In this document: piece by piece, positions 22,143 to 33,107 of the stretch
Position numbering within the stretch: position 1 is the stretch's first letter
Layout: every line of letters starts with the position of its first letter
NCBI RefSeq assembly: GCF_945859705.1
Contig: NC_079134.1
Coordinates: forward strand, 67,204,625-67,268,624
From: Episyrphus balteatus
Taxonomy: Eukaryota; Arthropoda; Insecta; Diptera; Syrphidae
Direction of reading: 5' to 3'
Length of the DNA stretch: 64,000 bases
Translations under genes and position numbers: made by a program
Notes under the pieces: generated by a model
What the model was told of the DNA's origin: nothing
The model's input: the letters and a program-made list of their open reading frames with translations, nothing else
Databases searched by the model: none

Positions 22143-22144
22143 TA

Positions 22145-23248
22145 GGTGTCTGACTGGCGACTGAGAAGCCCTTCGATGTGAGGGAGCTGGTTTGCGTCCT
22201 TTTTGGTCACCGCGTTGACCTTGCGTGAATCCAGGCAAAATCGGTGTTTGATAGTGCCGTTTTCCGCTGGTTTCTTGATCAGTACAACCGGTGAACACCA
22301 AGGACTTTCGCTAGGCTCTATCACCCCAAGCTCCAACATTCGATCCAGTTCCTTATATAATAGGTCTTGCACCGCTGGAGAAACAGGGTAGTGTCTCTGC
22401 TTAACAGGGAGGGCGTCTCCGGTATCTATGACATGTTCCGCCAAAGTTGTTTTACCCAGTCCGTGGCGCTCAAAATCGAGGAACCTCTGCTTGACCGCAT
22501 CCAATTGCGACTTCTGTTCAGGCAAAAGCTGGTGTTCGTTTGATAAATCTCCATTATTTTCTGGAATTGAGACAGTGCTTACTATGTTTGTCGCGATTTT
22601 GAATGTTTTCCAGAAGTTGATTCCTAAATAAATCTCCTGATCTAAGTTGGGTACTAAATAAAAGAGGACGTTTTCTGTGCTATTCTTATATGTCACCGGA
22701 ATGTTTACTCTACCTATTATCATTTGATTGTTTCCATCAGCAGTTTTGACATTCGATTTGTAAGGCTGTATCTTCATTTCTATAGAATTTATAAAGGAAA
22801 CACAGTCCTTCCCTAATATACTGACCGATGCGCCACTGTCTAGAAGTCCCATGACTTCTTTCCCACCCATGGAAACCTTCGCATACGGCCTAGGATCTGT
22901 GCTAATGTCTATAACCGTGGCTAATAAGTGTTGTTTATCTTCCTTTCTCTTCTGAAACCTCTCTCGTGTTTTTAAAATTTTACTCGAAGCTTTTTCTTTT
23001 GTATTGTTCATAATTCTATTTCGGGTTTGTTCATATTCTTTAATTCTTAAATGTAAGGGTTTTAATTCGGTTAATCTCTGATATTCTATTTTATTTTCTG
23101 GCAAGTTTCTTTTCAATATTTTAATCTGAGTATTTTCTATGTTATCTCCTAATTCTTTCCCTGGGTTTGCTGAGGAGGCTGAGTCGAACGTGACGTCCCC
23201 AGGTTCGTCGCGCTCGTCTGCTGGTTTTCCGGGTGGCAGATGCGACAT
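22145..23248 (-). pseudogene. Pol of the 18-kb element: protease and RT start (part 1)
   Basis: The frame spans 22112-23248, with the last few residues from the MITE. After a basic N-terminal linker the aspartic protease signature LLDSGASVSILG is at residues 135-146 (DSGA 137-140), and VPNLDQEIYLGINFW is the second protease block. RT begins near HVIDTGDALPVKQRHYPV and includes VIEPSESPWCSPVVLIKKP and FCLDSRKVNAVTKKDA before the MITE. It overlaps gag by 100 bp and lies in the -1 frame relative to it, the usual Gypsy arrangement. Confidence 0.9.
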
Positions 23249-25200
23249 TTTGGTTTAATAACTCCTTCGAGTCCGCATTTGTAGCAAAATATATTGCGAA
23301 CCGGCAATGGACATTCCAACCAAACATGCCCCTTATCCCTACAGTTCCAACAAACTAACTTTTTGGGATCTGCGTGCTCTTTGGGCACAGCACGATTTCC
23401 CGCATGATGGAAGGCCGCTAAGTTTTCGTCAGAGTAGTAAGGATCTTCCTCTGAGAACCCCAACTCATTGGCATGAAATCGTCCGGGCGGTCTTGATGGC
23501 TTCGGGCCATCCCTTTCCTTATGAGGGAAAGCCGTCTCAGCATCCTTGCAAGCCGTACGAAGCTGATCCATGGTATTGACCGCTTGCGGATATATAAGTG
23601 GCCCTATCCGACTGTTAAGGTTACGCTTCAGTACCCTCACTAACTCCACTTCAGTGATTGGCATCCGGAGCTGAGATCTCATTTTATTTATAACAGCAAA
23701 ATAATCCTCACTGGACTCCCAAGCACCTTGGCGACGGTCCATTATATCTCGCATTATTTCAAGATCGGTCTTCGAATTCCGGAATCTGCGCAACAACGCC
23801 TCCCTAAGCGCTGGCCATTCCGGTCTGAGACCATAACTAAGATATGACTGATTAAATTGCCAAAACCAGTCGTACGCAGAATCTGACAACAGTAAGTGAA
23901 AGTCTCTCAAAACCTCAGCCCAGGAGCAGTTGTGCTGGTACTGAAGCGTTTCAACACGAAAGATAAACTCTTCGACCCCTAATGTTTCAGGTTTCCCATC
24001 AAATTTCACCCTCCATTTATCAATTCGGATTGGCACCCTGGCAGGTTGCGGGTAAAAATGACGTTGCCAAGATCCTGGGGGAATATCTGGTTCCTTCCAA
24101 GTCCCTTGGGAATGGGTTGCCGGACACTCCACCGATTGCGGTCTATAATCCCACCCTGACGTTTGAAAACGTGGGGGAGGAAACTCTCCTCTAGGAGCTG
24201 TAAAGTGTCCGTCCGAGTTCGGCAAATTTTTACCTTTTGCAGGCCTCGGAGCGGCTTGGGGCACAAAAGCTGGAGTAGCATAATTTGCGGCTGTTGCCTT
24301 GATATCATTAGGTGGCGGTTTTGGAATCCGTTCCTCCAACGGAGGTACGGGTCGAACAGTCTTATTTATGTCAGCCATAAAATCTAGGAAACTTTTCCGA
24401 ATCTCTGTTTTCAAAGCTTCAGAAATTTCTGCCTTCAATGAATTAGTATATGAGTCATATGCATCCACTACTGCCAAGTTGATAACTGTTTTCAACTCCG
24501 CAGAAATGTTAATTTTATCTTGACCCGAATCAGTGTTTACCGACAAATTATCATTCTTTTTCCTTGCCGGTACGACAGGAGGATTTAATTCCTTCGGAAG
24601 TTCTTCTCTACGGTGAAATTGGTTCACCTGACCAGATTGCTTTGGTTGAGCAGCTGCATTGCGGACTTTTGGAATTGCGCCCGTATGTGGACCAGCATTT
24701 CTACCTAAATCATACCATTCTTGGTTAAAATTTACGCCATTTGCGTGCTCACGCTTGCGTGGAGCGTCATCAACTCTCATCCCTAGGAGCTGCTCCCACT
24801 TGTCACGGTTCGCACGAAAATTTGTATCCCTGGCACCATCTTCAGCTGGTTTACTCCGGTCCCCAAAAATATCATCCGAATCCCATTGGATTGGATTGGG
24901 CAAAAGCTCTAAGGCTAGGTCTGGGTGGTTACCCTTTGGGACTCTATCTTCTAGAATTCGTCTCGTAGTATTTTCAAAGTCGTGTGACCAATCAAATCTA
25001 TGATCAACTTGTTCCGCCTCGGTGGAACCCCCCAAACCTGTTAAGCTACTGTATGAAGGAGCTGACAACGATTCGGTTCTAACTGGCTCCTCTGTAGGAT
25101 TTACTGAGGGCGGTGGTTGATTGACTCCAGCCGTAGGAGCTGCCGGTGGAGCAATATTGGAACCTCTACCAGTCGGGGAGTGATTAACGATCGGTGCCAT
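23149..25200 (-). CDS. Gag polyprotein of the 18-kb element
   Basis: 683 codons, uninterrupted. Residues 1-390 are Pro- and Asn-rich with a coiled-coil-like segment at 225-285. The capsid domain follows (about 395-560: KFDGKPETLGVEEFIFRVE, then EWPALREALLRRF and the AWESSEDYFAVINKMR helix), of the Retrotrans_gag type. A CCHC zinc knuckle is at 617-630 (CWNCRDKGHVWLEC). A second, CYKCGLEGVIKPKC (639-652), lacks the histidine. It forms the virus-like core that packages element RNA. It ends at TAG 23149-23151, two codons after a slippery heptamer. It appears intact although the element as a whole is not. Confidence 0.88.
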   Translation of the reverse strand: MAPIVNHSPTGRGSNIAPPAAPTAGVNQPPPSVNPTEEPVRTESLSAPSYSSLTGLGGSTEAEQVDHRFDWSHDFENTTRRILEDRVPKGNHPDLALELLPNPIQWDSDDIFGDRSKPAEDGARDTNFRANRDKWEQLLGMRVDDAPRKREHANGVNFNQEWYDLGRNAGPHTGAIPKVRNAAAQPKQSGQVNQFHRREELPKELNPPVVPARKKNDNLSVNTDSGQDKINISAELKTVINLAVVDAYDSYTNSLKAEISEALKTEIRKSFLDFMADINKTVRPVPPLEERIPKPPPNDIKATAANYATPAFVPQAAPRPAKGKNLPNSDGHFTAPRGEFPPPRFQTSGWDYRPQSVECPATHSQGTWKEPDIPPGSWQRHFYPQPARVPIRIDKWRVKFDGKPETLGVEEFIFRVETLQYQHNCSWAEVLRDFHLLLSDSAYDWFWQFNQSYLSYGLRPEWPALREALLRRFRNSKTDLEIMRDIMDRRQGAWESSEDYFAVINKMRSQLRMPITEVELVRVLKRNLNSRIGPLIYPQAVNTMDQLRTACKDAETAFPHKERDGPKPSRPPGRFHANELGFSEEDPYYSDENLAAFHHAGNRAVPKEHADPKKLVCWNCRDKGHVWLECPLPVRNIFCYKCGLEGVIKPKCRICHPENQQTSATNLGTSRSTQPPQQTQGKN
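23155..23161 (-). promoter_or_regulatory. -1 frameshift slippery site at the end of gag
   Basis: On the minus strand the heptamer is GGGAAAG, placed as G GGA AAG in the gag frame, two codons before the gag stop (AAT TAG). Slippage by -1 gives GGG AAA and enters the pol frame (PGKELGDN). Both the X XXY YYZ pattern and the frame agree. Confidence 0.75.
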
Positions 25201-25500
25201 GTTATTTCTTTTCTTTGCTACGGACCGAGTTACAATTCTATTCCTAATTGTGGTACTTTTACTTACTCTTTTCTCTTTTTTTTTCCAGATCTCATCACTC
25301 GGGTGGACCTTCTTCGTTCTTACCTCTACTTGGAAGTACGACTACACTAATATTGTTAAGCAACACGAAATTATAGACACTAAATAATAACTATCAAAAA
25401 AAAATGTAAACAATGTATAAACAAAACTATCTTATTGTGAGCAAATGAATCACCTATCAGCATTTATAACAGTTGTGAATTTATAAAAAAAACTATGAAC
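25201..25500. other. Leader of the 18-kb element, AT-rich, no gene
   Basis: Between gag and the 5' LTR, next to the gag start. No significant coding frame and no recognisable motif. Confidence 0.5.
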
Positions 25501-25862
25501 GATTTATCTTAACTACTTTTGTATGTTTGTATTTGTATAATTTTATAAATGATCGTATGGATATGAATAAGATCCAAAAAAAAGTAAAGCCTACCTTCAA
25601 CTTTGTTAAAACTAATCTAATAAAGATTTGAAAAGTTTAGTTCGAATCCTTTTCTTTTAAACTCTATCTAAGATATTTAAATGTAGCGATTTATCTTAAC
25701 TACTTTTGTATGTTTGTATTTGTTTAGTTTTATAAATGATTGTATGGATATGAATAAGATCCAAAAAAAAGTAAAGCCTACCTTCAACTTTGTTAAAACT
25801 AATCTAATAAAGATTTGAAAAGTTTAGTTCGAATCCTTTTCTTTTAAACTCTATCTAAGATA
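25499..25862. repeat. ~187-bp tandem repeat in the leader, units 1-2
   Basis: Two near-identical units starting CGATTTATCTTAACTACTTT (25499 and 25688). A third unit lies at 27969-28160 beyond the Penelope-like element, which inserted at the boundary. The array is in the untranslated leader of the 18-kb element. Confidence 0.8.
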
Positions 25863-25986
25863 CATAATTTTTAAAATTCTCGGATTAGCCGCGTTTTTTA
25901 AAACAAAGAAAGTACTTTTGTACTCACCCCGAACGTTTCGCATCAAATTTCATTGAGCGTGGTCACCGGGAAACTGCCATAAAATG

Positions 25987-26478
25987 TTAAAGTTGGTTAG
26001 ATCGGCTCCGCAAGTTGTATTTGTGCGTAGGCCGTTCTAACTCTGGTTGTTGTTGTTGTTGTTGGGGTTCTTCTTGAATTTGAATTTGTTGGGAGCAAAC
26101 AATGCTCACTGCATCACAGGGTGTTATCACTTCAACTTGGGATGACCGTGAGGTGTTGATGACGGTATCCCATGAACGCGAAAGTTTAAAACTATCGTCA
26201 CGATTGAAGTTTTTGTGGCGTTTTATTTCAATCGCCTCGCGTACCAGCCGTGGAATGTAGTGCGACTCTTGAGCTAACACCTTCGCTCGGTCGAAGTGTA
26301 TCCAGTGGTGTTCGTCTGGATTGTCCAATAAGTGCTCGCAAATTGCCGATTTTTCCCGTTGGCTTTTGCTAACCGCACTTATGTGCTCTTTTAAGCGAGT
26401 GGCAATACTTCTTTGTGTTTGTCCAACGTAACACGACCCACAGCTACAAGGAACAGCATACACGCCTGGTGTTTGCAA
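25987..26478 (-). pseudogene. GIY-YIG endonuclease domain of the Penelope-like element
   Basis: 163 codons. GVYAVPCSCGSCYVGQTQRSIATRLKEH carries the GVY...YVG pair that corresponds to GIY-YIG, with the conserved Arg and a Cys-rich insertion, followed by SAICEHLLDNPDEHHWIHF. The tail has a polyglutamine run and ends HKYNLRSRSNQL. This domain nicks the target for priming. It lies one frame away from the RT because of the poly-A tract, so the two are no longer one protein. Confidence 0.88.
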
Positions 26479-26507
26479 GGGAAATTGGTCCTTTGGTGAC
26501 TGGAGAT

Positions 26508-26547
<40 letters not shown>

Positions 26548-26548
<1 letters not shown>

Positions 26549-27550
26549 GTGGCATAAATATGGATTTTACTCCATATCTTTTTAATACCTTGCCAACTCT
26601 ATCTGTCACCCCCTTGACATATGGTAAGAAAGCTTTTTTGTCCATGTTGCTTTCTTCCCTCTCCTGTGACACCTTTGGTTTCCATGTTCTTTGTTTCCTC
26701 GAATATCCATTCGCCTGGAGAACATTGTCAACCAAATTCAGCTCAGCCGTCAGATGTTCTTCGTCACAAATTCTGTGAGCGCGCTGAACTAGTGTCGAAA
26801 CCACAGACCTTAAATTCGCTGGGTGGTGGTGCGATGTAGCATGTAGGTATCTGTTAGTGTGCGTTTCTTTCCTATATACTGTGTGCCCTAATGTACCATT
26901 TATTTTCCTAATGACTTTCACATCCAAAAATGCAATGGAATTGTCTTTTTCTTTCTCCATGGTGAAACTAATTTTTGGATGTTGAGAGTTCAGATGTTCG
27001 AAGAAACTCACAATATTGGACTTTTTGATGATGCAGAACGTGTCATCAACATACCTCAACCATATTTTGGGTTTCTCTAGAAAATCATTTAGGGCTTTTG
27101 TTTCAAAATACTCCATCCACAAATCTGCGACAAGGGGGGCTAAAGGTAAACCCATGGCAACCCCGTCAACTTGTAAATAGAACTTTTTATTGAAACAAAA
27201 ATAGCCCGAGGATAGACAGTACTCCAGGAGCGGCATGTAGTTGTCGTTGATGCTGGTAGATGGTAAACGCTCCCTGATAACAGTCAGCACCTCCTGCACA
27301 GGTACATTTGTAAAAAGTGATGTGACGTCAAAGCTCACCATTACTTCATCCTCTTCGAGTCTTAAGCTACCGAGAATCGACACAAAGTGTGAAGAGTCCT
27401 TTACGTGGTGTTCTGTCGACCCAATTAATGGTTTGAAAACTTCAACTAAATGCTTTGCTAAATTATAACACGGAGCATTTATTTGGCTCACTATCGGTCG
27501 CATAGGATACCCTTCCTTATGAATTTTCGGCAGTCCGTACAATAAAATAA
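26548..27550 (-). pseudogene. Penelope-type reverse transcriptase, N-truncated
   Basis: The frame runs 26391-27677, but codons upstream of about 27550 come from the inverted 3' copy. RT starts at YGLPKIHKEGYPMRPIVS (near 27535), has motif A FDVTSLFTNVP (near 27325), a VDGVAMGLPLAPLVADLWME block (near 27150) and catalytic YVDD (near 27055). It continues to GVKSIFMPP, where a 39-base poly-T (poly-A on this strand, 26509-26547) breaks the frame before the endonuclease. The N-terminal portion before the PKIHK block is missing. Confidence 0.85.
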
Positions 27551-27959
27551 AAATAAAACGCCACAAAAACTTCAATCGTGACGATAGTTTTAAACTTTCG
27601 CGTTCATGGGATACCGTCATCAACACCTCACGGTCATCCCAAGTTGAAGTGATAACACCCTGTGATGCAGTGAGCATTGTTTGCTCCCAACAAATTCAAA
27701 TTCAAGAAGAACCCCAACAACAACAACAACAACCAGAGTTAGAACGGCCTACGCACAAATACAACTTGCGGAGCCGATCTAACCAACTTTAACATTTTAT
27801 GGCAGTTTCCCGGTGACCACGCTCAATGAAATTTGATGCGAAACGTTCGGGGTGAGTACAAAAGTACTTTCTTTGTTTTAAAAAACGCGGCTAATCCGAG
27901 AATTTTAAAAATTATGTATGTAAGAAACCGTGAAAGCCTTAAAAGTTCTATCTAAGATA

Positions 27960-29381
27960 TTTAAATGTAGCGATTTATCTTAACTACTTTTGTATGTTTG
28001 TATTTGTATAATTTTATAAATGATTGTATGGATATGAATAAGATCCAAAAAAAGTAAAGCCTACCTTCAACTTTGTTAAAACTAATCTAATAAAGATTTG
28101 AAAAGTTTAATTTGAATCTTTTTCTTTTAAACTCTATCTAAGATATTTAAATGTAACGATTATATAATCTTTGGGTAATGTATTTGCTAACTACCTATGT
28201 GTGGAGATACAAAACATTTAATTCAACTTTATTTCTTGTTTAGCTTTTTATTCCCTTTTTTTTTTTGTTTTTCTTTATTGCTACATATATGCGCCAATGG
28301 TAGATAAAGATACTTTTTAAATGTAAATTTTTCTTTTGGCCGGGATTGTTTTCTTAATATAGCTTACCAAAAGATTTGGAACGATAGATACTAACAAAAA
28401 AAAATCAAAAATAAATTTTATACAAATATACTATTGAAACACTGAACGGAAATAGTGCTTACATAGGTATATCTACAATCAAATATATATTTAAGTTTTG
28501 CTTTGAATATTTCAAACTAAGTTTGACAACCCAGCTACCAAAGTTAACCTATATTGGTTACTTTGAAATACTTTTATTTTTTTATTTTTAATAAAAAACT
28601 AATTAAGTTTTTTTTTTTTTTTTTGTTTTTGTAGGTGTGTATGTATATGTGTGTATATCTAACTACTAAAAGGGAAAATAAATTATTTGATTTTTGTAAT
28701 TGTTTTGTATTTATTGGTGTATTATAAGCATTCGGGGGTGTAGGAGGAGGCTGTTCTCGGGCATCAACTTCTCTTTTTTTTTTCGACGACTTGAATTACC
28801 CGAAGAAGCATGAAGGTTCAATACTTTTTCTTGCCGAAACTTGGTATGTGGTAGGTAAGCATAAAAAAAATACATATATTCAGACGACATTTATACATTA
28901 CAAGTTCGCACTAACTATGAGTCTCGTATCAATTTGAGATGTCGCAATTGATCTGGCTTTCTCAAGAGCAGCAGCAATTTTGAAGATTGATGGACTTGTT
29001 TTCTTCTTTCTTTTCGAGATGCATCGTCGCAATTGATCCGACATTCTTAAGAGCAATTCAGATCAAGACTTACGATACCTCTCGTTAATTTCAACTGCAT
29101 AACGCTATGTAACCAACGAAGGAGCATCCAAGTTTTTGCCGCGATTCAGAAATCTACCTAAGGGTTTTTTTTTTTTTTTCATGAAGACATGCTAGACTTA
29201 AACACAACGACATTGGTAATAAGGAACAACATTAATATCAATCATTTTGTAGTCGGTGGCCTCATCTAAAGTTCCGTCGCTAGTGAGGAAGCGTTCTAAA
29301 GAGCGATCTTCATCACGACATACGTTCCGATAGAAGATTAACCTAGTCCAAAAATGACTGATGGGACATAAGACATGGACT
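27960..29381. other. Rest of the leader of the 18-kb element
   Basis: No recognisable gene. It holds the third 187-bp tandem unit (to about 28160), poly-T runs and AT-rich sequence; near 28920-29060 a short paired motif (GTCGCAATTGATCTGGC, then GTCGCAATTGATCCGAC) occurs twice. A 65-codon minus-strand frame at 29198-29395 starts at the primer site and is probably fortuitous. Confidence 0.45.
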
Positions 29382-29395
29382 ACGTTGGGCGCCAT
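29382..29395 (-). other. Primer binding site, tRNA-Lys type
   Basis: On the minus strand, three bases after the LTR end, TGGCGCCCAACGTAG matches the complement of a tRNA-Lys 3' end (TGGCGCCCAACGTGG). This fixes the orientation of the 18-kb element and the inner boundary of its 5' LTR at 29398. Confidence 0.75.
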
Positions 29396-29397
29396 TT

Positions 29398-32300
29398 TGT
29401 TACCGTCCTAGCTGGGGGGGAAGGGGGATAAGAATGGAGAAAAGCGAGGTTAGGATTTTAGGTTGGATAAAGAAACGGTGATGGCAAAGGTAAGATATGA
29501 AGTGAGAACGGATCCTTAATCGAAGGAAGAAGCTGAAACTAAATTATTAATGTAAGTATCGAACAGAAAAGGAAACGGAATGGAAACCGGATATGGAAAT
29601 TAAAGATTTCGAGGGTAAGCAAAATAAAGGGAAAAATAAAAATGTATTGAATGGGATTTTTTTTTTTTTTTTTGGGATGAGTCTGACTCTGGGACCTGGC
29701 ACGCTCGCGAGGCACGGCTCAACTCGCCGGAATAGGGGGGGATCTTGTCCCTCGGTCAGACTAGACCAGGTAACAAAAACATAAATCGTGCCAAAGAAAA
29801 ATTTCACAAAAAACGAAAACGTTACACACAGGTAACCCTCCACCACATAAAAAAATATGGCTTACCACCAAGTATCGAAGAAAATTTTTCGGAGTGACGT
29901 TGCAGATGTTGGGCAACGCATAGCCCACCCTACCATGGAATCCATTTCCGCTTTTGTTGAATTCCCCTGATATCTTCCTTCATGCGTCCTTCAGCCCATT
30001 ATGGATTATCGCCCGGGGCACATACCTCCCATTCCACCCCCTGAAAATCAAAAACCTAGAATTCCATTAAGCTGGTGTACAGCTCAGAAAAACACATGAC
30101 GGTTTGGGTGATTCACAAACATAATTTTTCTTATTTTTTATTAAAGAATTTTAAACGATTCGACAAACATTGATTGGATAATTTTCATTTAATTTAGTTT
30201 TTAATTTTATTATAAATTAATTAACAAAAAAAATTTTTATTTTTGTTTTATTTTATTTTTATATGACAAGTTATATTTTTTTTTTGATTTTTTTTTTTTG
30301 ATTTTTGTTTAAAATTTTTACCTTTTTTTTTTATTTTCAAAAATTTGAATTTTACTCTATTCTTCTTTAAACTCAAAAATAAAGTTTTCAAATAAAAAAA
30401 GTATATAAATTTATTTTATTTTTTTTTTTTTCTTTATGACGAAAAACATTTAACACAGAAACTTTCCTTCCACCATATAACCCCAATATGAATTGAAGGC
30501 CAATTGGACCTTTGTGTCCTTTTAATTCAAATTTTCGAAACTCTACCCCTGCCTAAATTGAGCTCAGTTTAGGAGTACAAAAAAAATTTTTGGTTGCGTC
30601 TTCTATGACGTCCTTTCCCGAAGGCACCGAGGGTTGGGTTCTCTAACTTTAGCGGGTATCAACTTTCCCTCTTAAAGGATTTCGTATTTGCTTTTATCCC
30701 TTTTTTTTTTTTGAAGTTTAAATTTTTCAAAAGCTTACAGAAAATTGAAAAAAAACTATTTTTTCTTGTTTTACAATCATTAATTTCTTAAACGAAAATA
30801 TCACCCAAAAAAAAATTTTTATGATTTTAATTTTTCTCTATCTTTCATTTTTTTCTGTTATAAATATTTCTTTTTTTTGTAATGATTTCTGTTTAATTTT
30901 GTTTCGGTTTTAATTTTGCGGATTCTTCGTGGAAGTGCCTTTTGCACGCATCTGGGATTCTTATATATATGTCTTCAAGATTTATCTTTGCAATTTAGGT
31001 TGGAGTTTTCCTTTCTTTATAATTCGCCGAAAAAGTTTTTTGAATAAAATGCTTGGAGTGAAAGACGATTTGAAAGAATTCTCTGGTGCATTCAATAAAT
31101 TTTACTTGAGGAATGTTAAATAATATTGGCGGCCACGACCGTTTGACTTTGTCGGTGACCGCCAAATCTCGAGACCCTTTCACCGTTAAAGCCTAAACGC
31201 GTTGGAACGTTAGATAACTGTATTTAAGATTATCATAATGTACCACTTACCGATTTGGGATTTTTTTATTTTTCTTACTTAAGCTTTTCAATAAAAAAAC
31301 TTCCTTCGCTCGCCAGAGGATCAGTATCCGGTTTTGGTTCTTTTTAATTTTTGAATTAAAATTCAATTCGAATTATTGCCGGATATACAATATACAAAAA
31401 AAAAAACGCACTGCCTTACAAAAAAAAAGGTCTTGGTTTGGCTGAACTAACTTTAACTTTTTATCACTTTGGTAGCTGGTACTAGCCACCGACGATATGA
31501 ATCCACTTTTACAAACTACTTGTACTGGTGGATAACTACGCTATAGCCACCCAGTGTTTCTTTTTTTTCTATCGTTCCAGATTTTCTCCCACCATTTATC
31601 TCTGACTCTATATTTCAGGTTGCAAATGGTGTGATTCCTCACACACCATCATCTGTGATTCATGTACCTATCAGGTATATAGCCCTAGTAGGTGTCTTCC
31701 CTATGTCATAATCATTTCCAATCATGTGCCTAACTGATATACAGTCATAGTAGTTGCTTTTCCTATACCACAAGGTGAATATAGTAGTGATAGCATGGAC
31801 ACAAACCCATAACCCAAAAAGATTTCTTCCAATTTCTACTTGTTATAGAAGATTTTGAGAAACAACAATTCATCGGTTTCCTTTTGCCTTTCATATCCGG
31901 CTACATTTCCGGAATGAAATATAATTATATCTCATGAATCTTTTCTTTTTCTACAGATCTACTCCCGACTCTACCTTACCAAATGGACTCATCTCTATAA
32001 TCTACTACTTTTTTTCTTTTCTAGATTTTGTTACTTCCCCTCTTAACGAGGCGGCCATCACTGTTTTGACGAAACTCTCTCCTACAAAAATGGAGTCAAA
32101 CGTCAACATCACGAAGAAGGAGGACGTCTGCTTGGAAGGTAAATAATTTTCATTTTTATTTTTATTATTATTTTTTTTTTTAAATATGTTTACTTTTAGT
32201 CATCGTGACAAGCCTAAACACTTCTTTCAACAAATCAGCCTCCAACAACGACAGTGCAAATTCTATACGCATCGCCAGTGCTGATACATCACTAAATGCA

Positions 32301-33103
32301 TCCCTCCCACCAAGTCCATGGGAGTCGCGACGCATTCGTGCCGATTTAATCGAAGCCAAGGCTAGAATTGTTAAATTTAAACAAGAAATCGAACGTCAAC
32401 ACGAAATCGTCAAGAAAGGGAGTCAATGTATTATAGTAAAGTTCGTGAACTCACTAAACAATGTGATTTCTCATCCAACAAACTGCTAGACATGGAAAAG
32501 CACATGACTGTGATGCGTAAGAGAGAACAACGTTCCAAATCCGAATTTACTGCTGCCAAGAGCGAACTCAATGAACAAGAGTTAGCTTACGAAGAAACGA
32601 TTCATGAGCTTCAGCGAACTAATGCGGAAATTGAAGAGAATGCGAGACTCATGCAACACGACTTGACCAATGAATTGAGTGACTATCGACGACACTCAGA
32701 CAATGATACAGCTTTCCCTTATTTCTCAACTCTATCAAAATTTTGAATGGAAGTTCAAAATTCAAGTCAAGGTAACAAAAGTAGCCGCGAATTTCTTGGA
32801 TATAATTAATTTGTAAATATTGACATAAATGTTTAAAACAAAGTTTTTTGTTTTTTCTTAAAGGATGGAATTAACATAATATATTGTTAATTTTAGAGAA
32901 GAGGCTGAATTGCAAATTAAAAATTTTGACAAATGGCGCAATTCAGAAAAAGTGTTCATAAATTCAAAGTAAAATACATGCGCATATAGTTTTTCTGACA
33001 TTAGTCTGATCGCAAATGACCGCATGTAAACAAAGCAACCATGCAACCATGAAGGCACCCACTATCCTTTCCTCCAATATGTCCAATCATAGTCATCGTA
33101 ACA
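29398..33103 (-). repeat. 5' LTR of the 18-kb element, 3,706 bp
   Basis: Complete LTR bounded by TGTTAC and GTAACA. It agrees closely with 14846-18441, differing by occasional substitutions (for example near 29699 and 29717), homopolymer lengths and a 60-bp deletion near 30509 between TTGGACCT repeats. It also contains the antisense Mad1-like fragment. Confidence 0.88.
31934..32769 (+). pseudogene. Mad1-like gene fragment inside the 5' LTR
   Basis: Second copy of the fragment at 17461-18297: ATG 32090, exon 1 end 32138, intron 32139-32199, exon 2 from 32200. It shares the frameshift near 32420 and the final truncation, and differs at isolated positions (for example I/T near 32060 and D/Y at codon MY[D/Y]SK). 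The shared lesions show the fragment was already broken when the LTR copies were made by reverse transcription of one template. Confidence 0.5.
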
Positions 33104-33107
33104 CCTG

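Larger units (their letters stand above)
25863..27946 (-). mobile_element. Penelope-like element with inverted terminal copies
   Basis: 2,084 bp, flanked by the 13-bp direct repeat TCTATCTAAGATA (25850-25862 and 27947-27959). It encodes a Penelope-type RT and a GIY-YIG endonuclease on the minus strand. The last ~368 bp of the element (25863-26230) recur as an inverted copy at its 5' end (27551-27917), an arrangement well known for Penelope insertions. The RT is 5' truncated where it meets the inverted copy. Confidence 0.88.
14846..33103 (-). mobile_element. 18.26-kb Ty3/Gypsy LTR retrotransposon with giant LTRs
   Basis: Flanked by the 4-bp TSD CCTG (14842-14845 and 33104-33107); the uninterrupted target can be read at 45635-45645. 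Ends are TGTTAC/GTAACA. The element lies on the minus strand: 5' LTR at 29398-33103, tRNA-Lys primer site at 29382-29395, long leader, gag 25200-23149, pol 23248-20072, then a damaged 3' side and the 3' LTR at 14846-18441. Long LTRs, a Lys primer and this Gag type recall the Osvaldo/Ulysses/Woot group, which is inference. It contains a Tc1-type MITE and a Penelope-like element as later insertions. Confidence 0.85.

Noticed and set aside
26509..26547. Polylysine run in the Penelope frame as a real protein segment
   Set aside because: It is the translation of a 39-base homopolymer; the endonuclease lies in another frame beyond it.
14846..33103. Reading the 14846 and 29398 repeats as a plain segmental duplication
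   Set aside because: Outer CCTG target repeats, TGTTAC/GTAACA ends and a tRNA-Lys primer site directly beside 29398 are better explained by LTRs.
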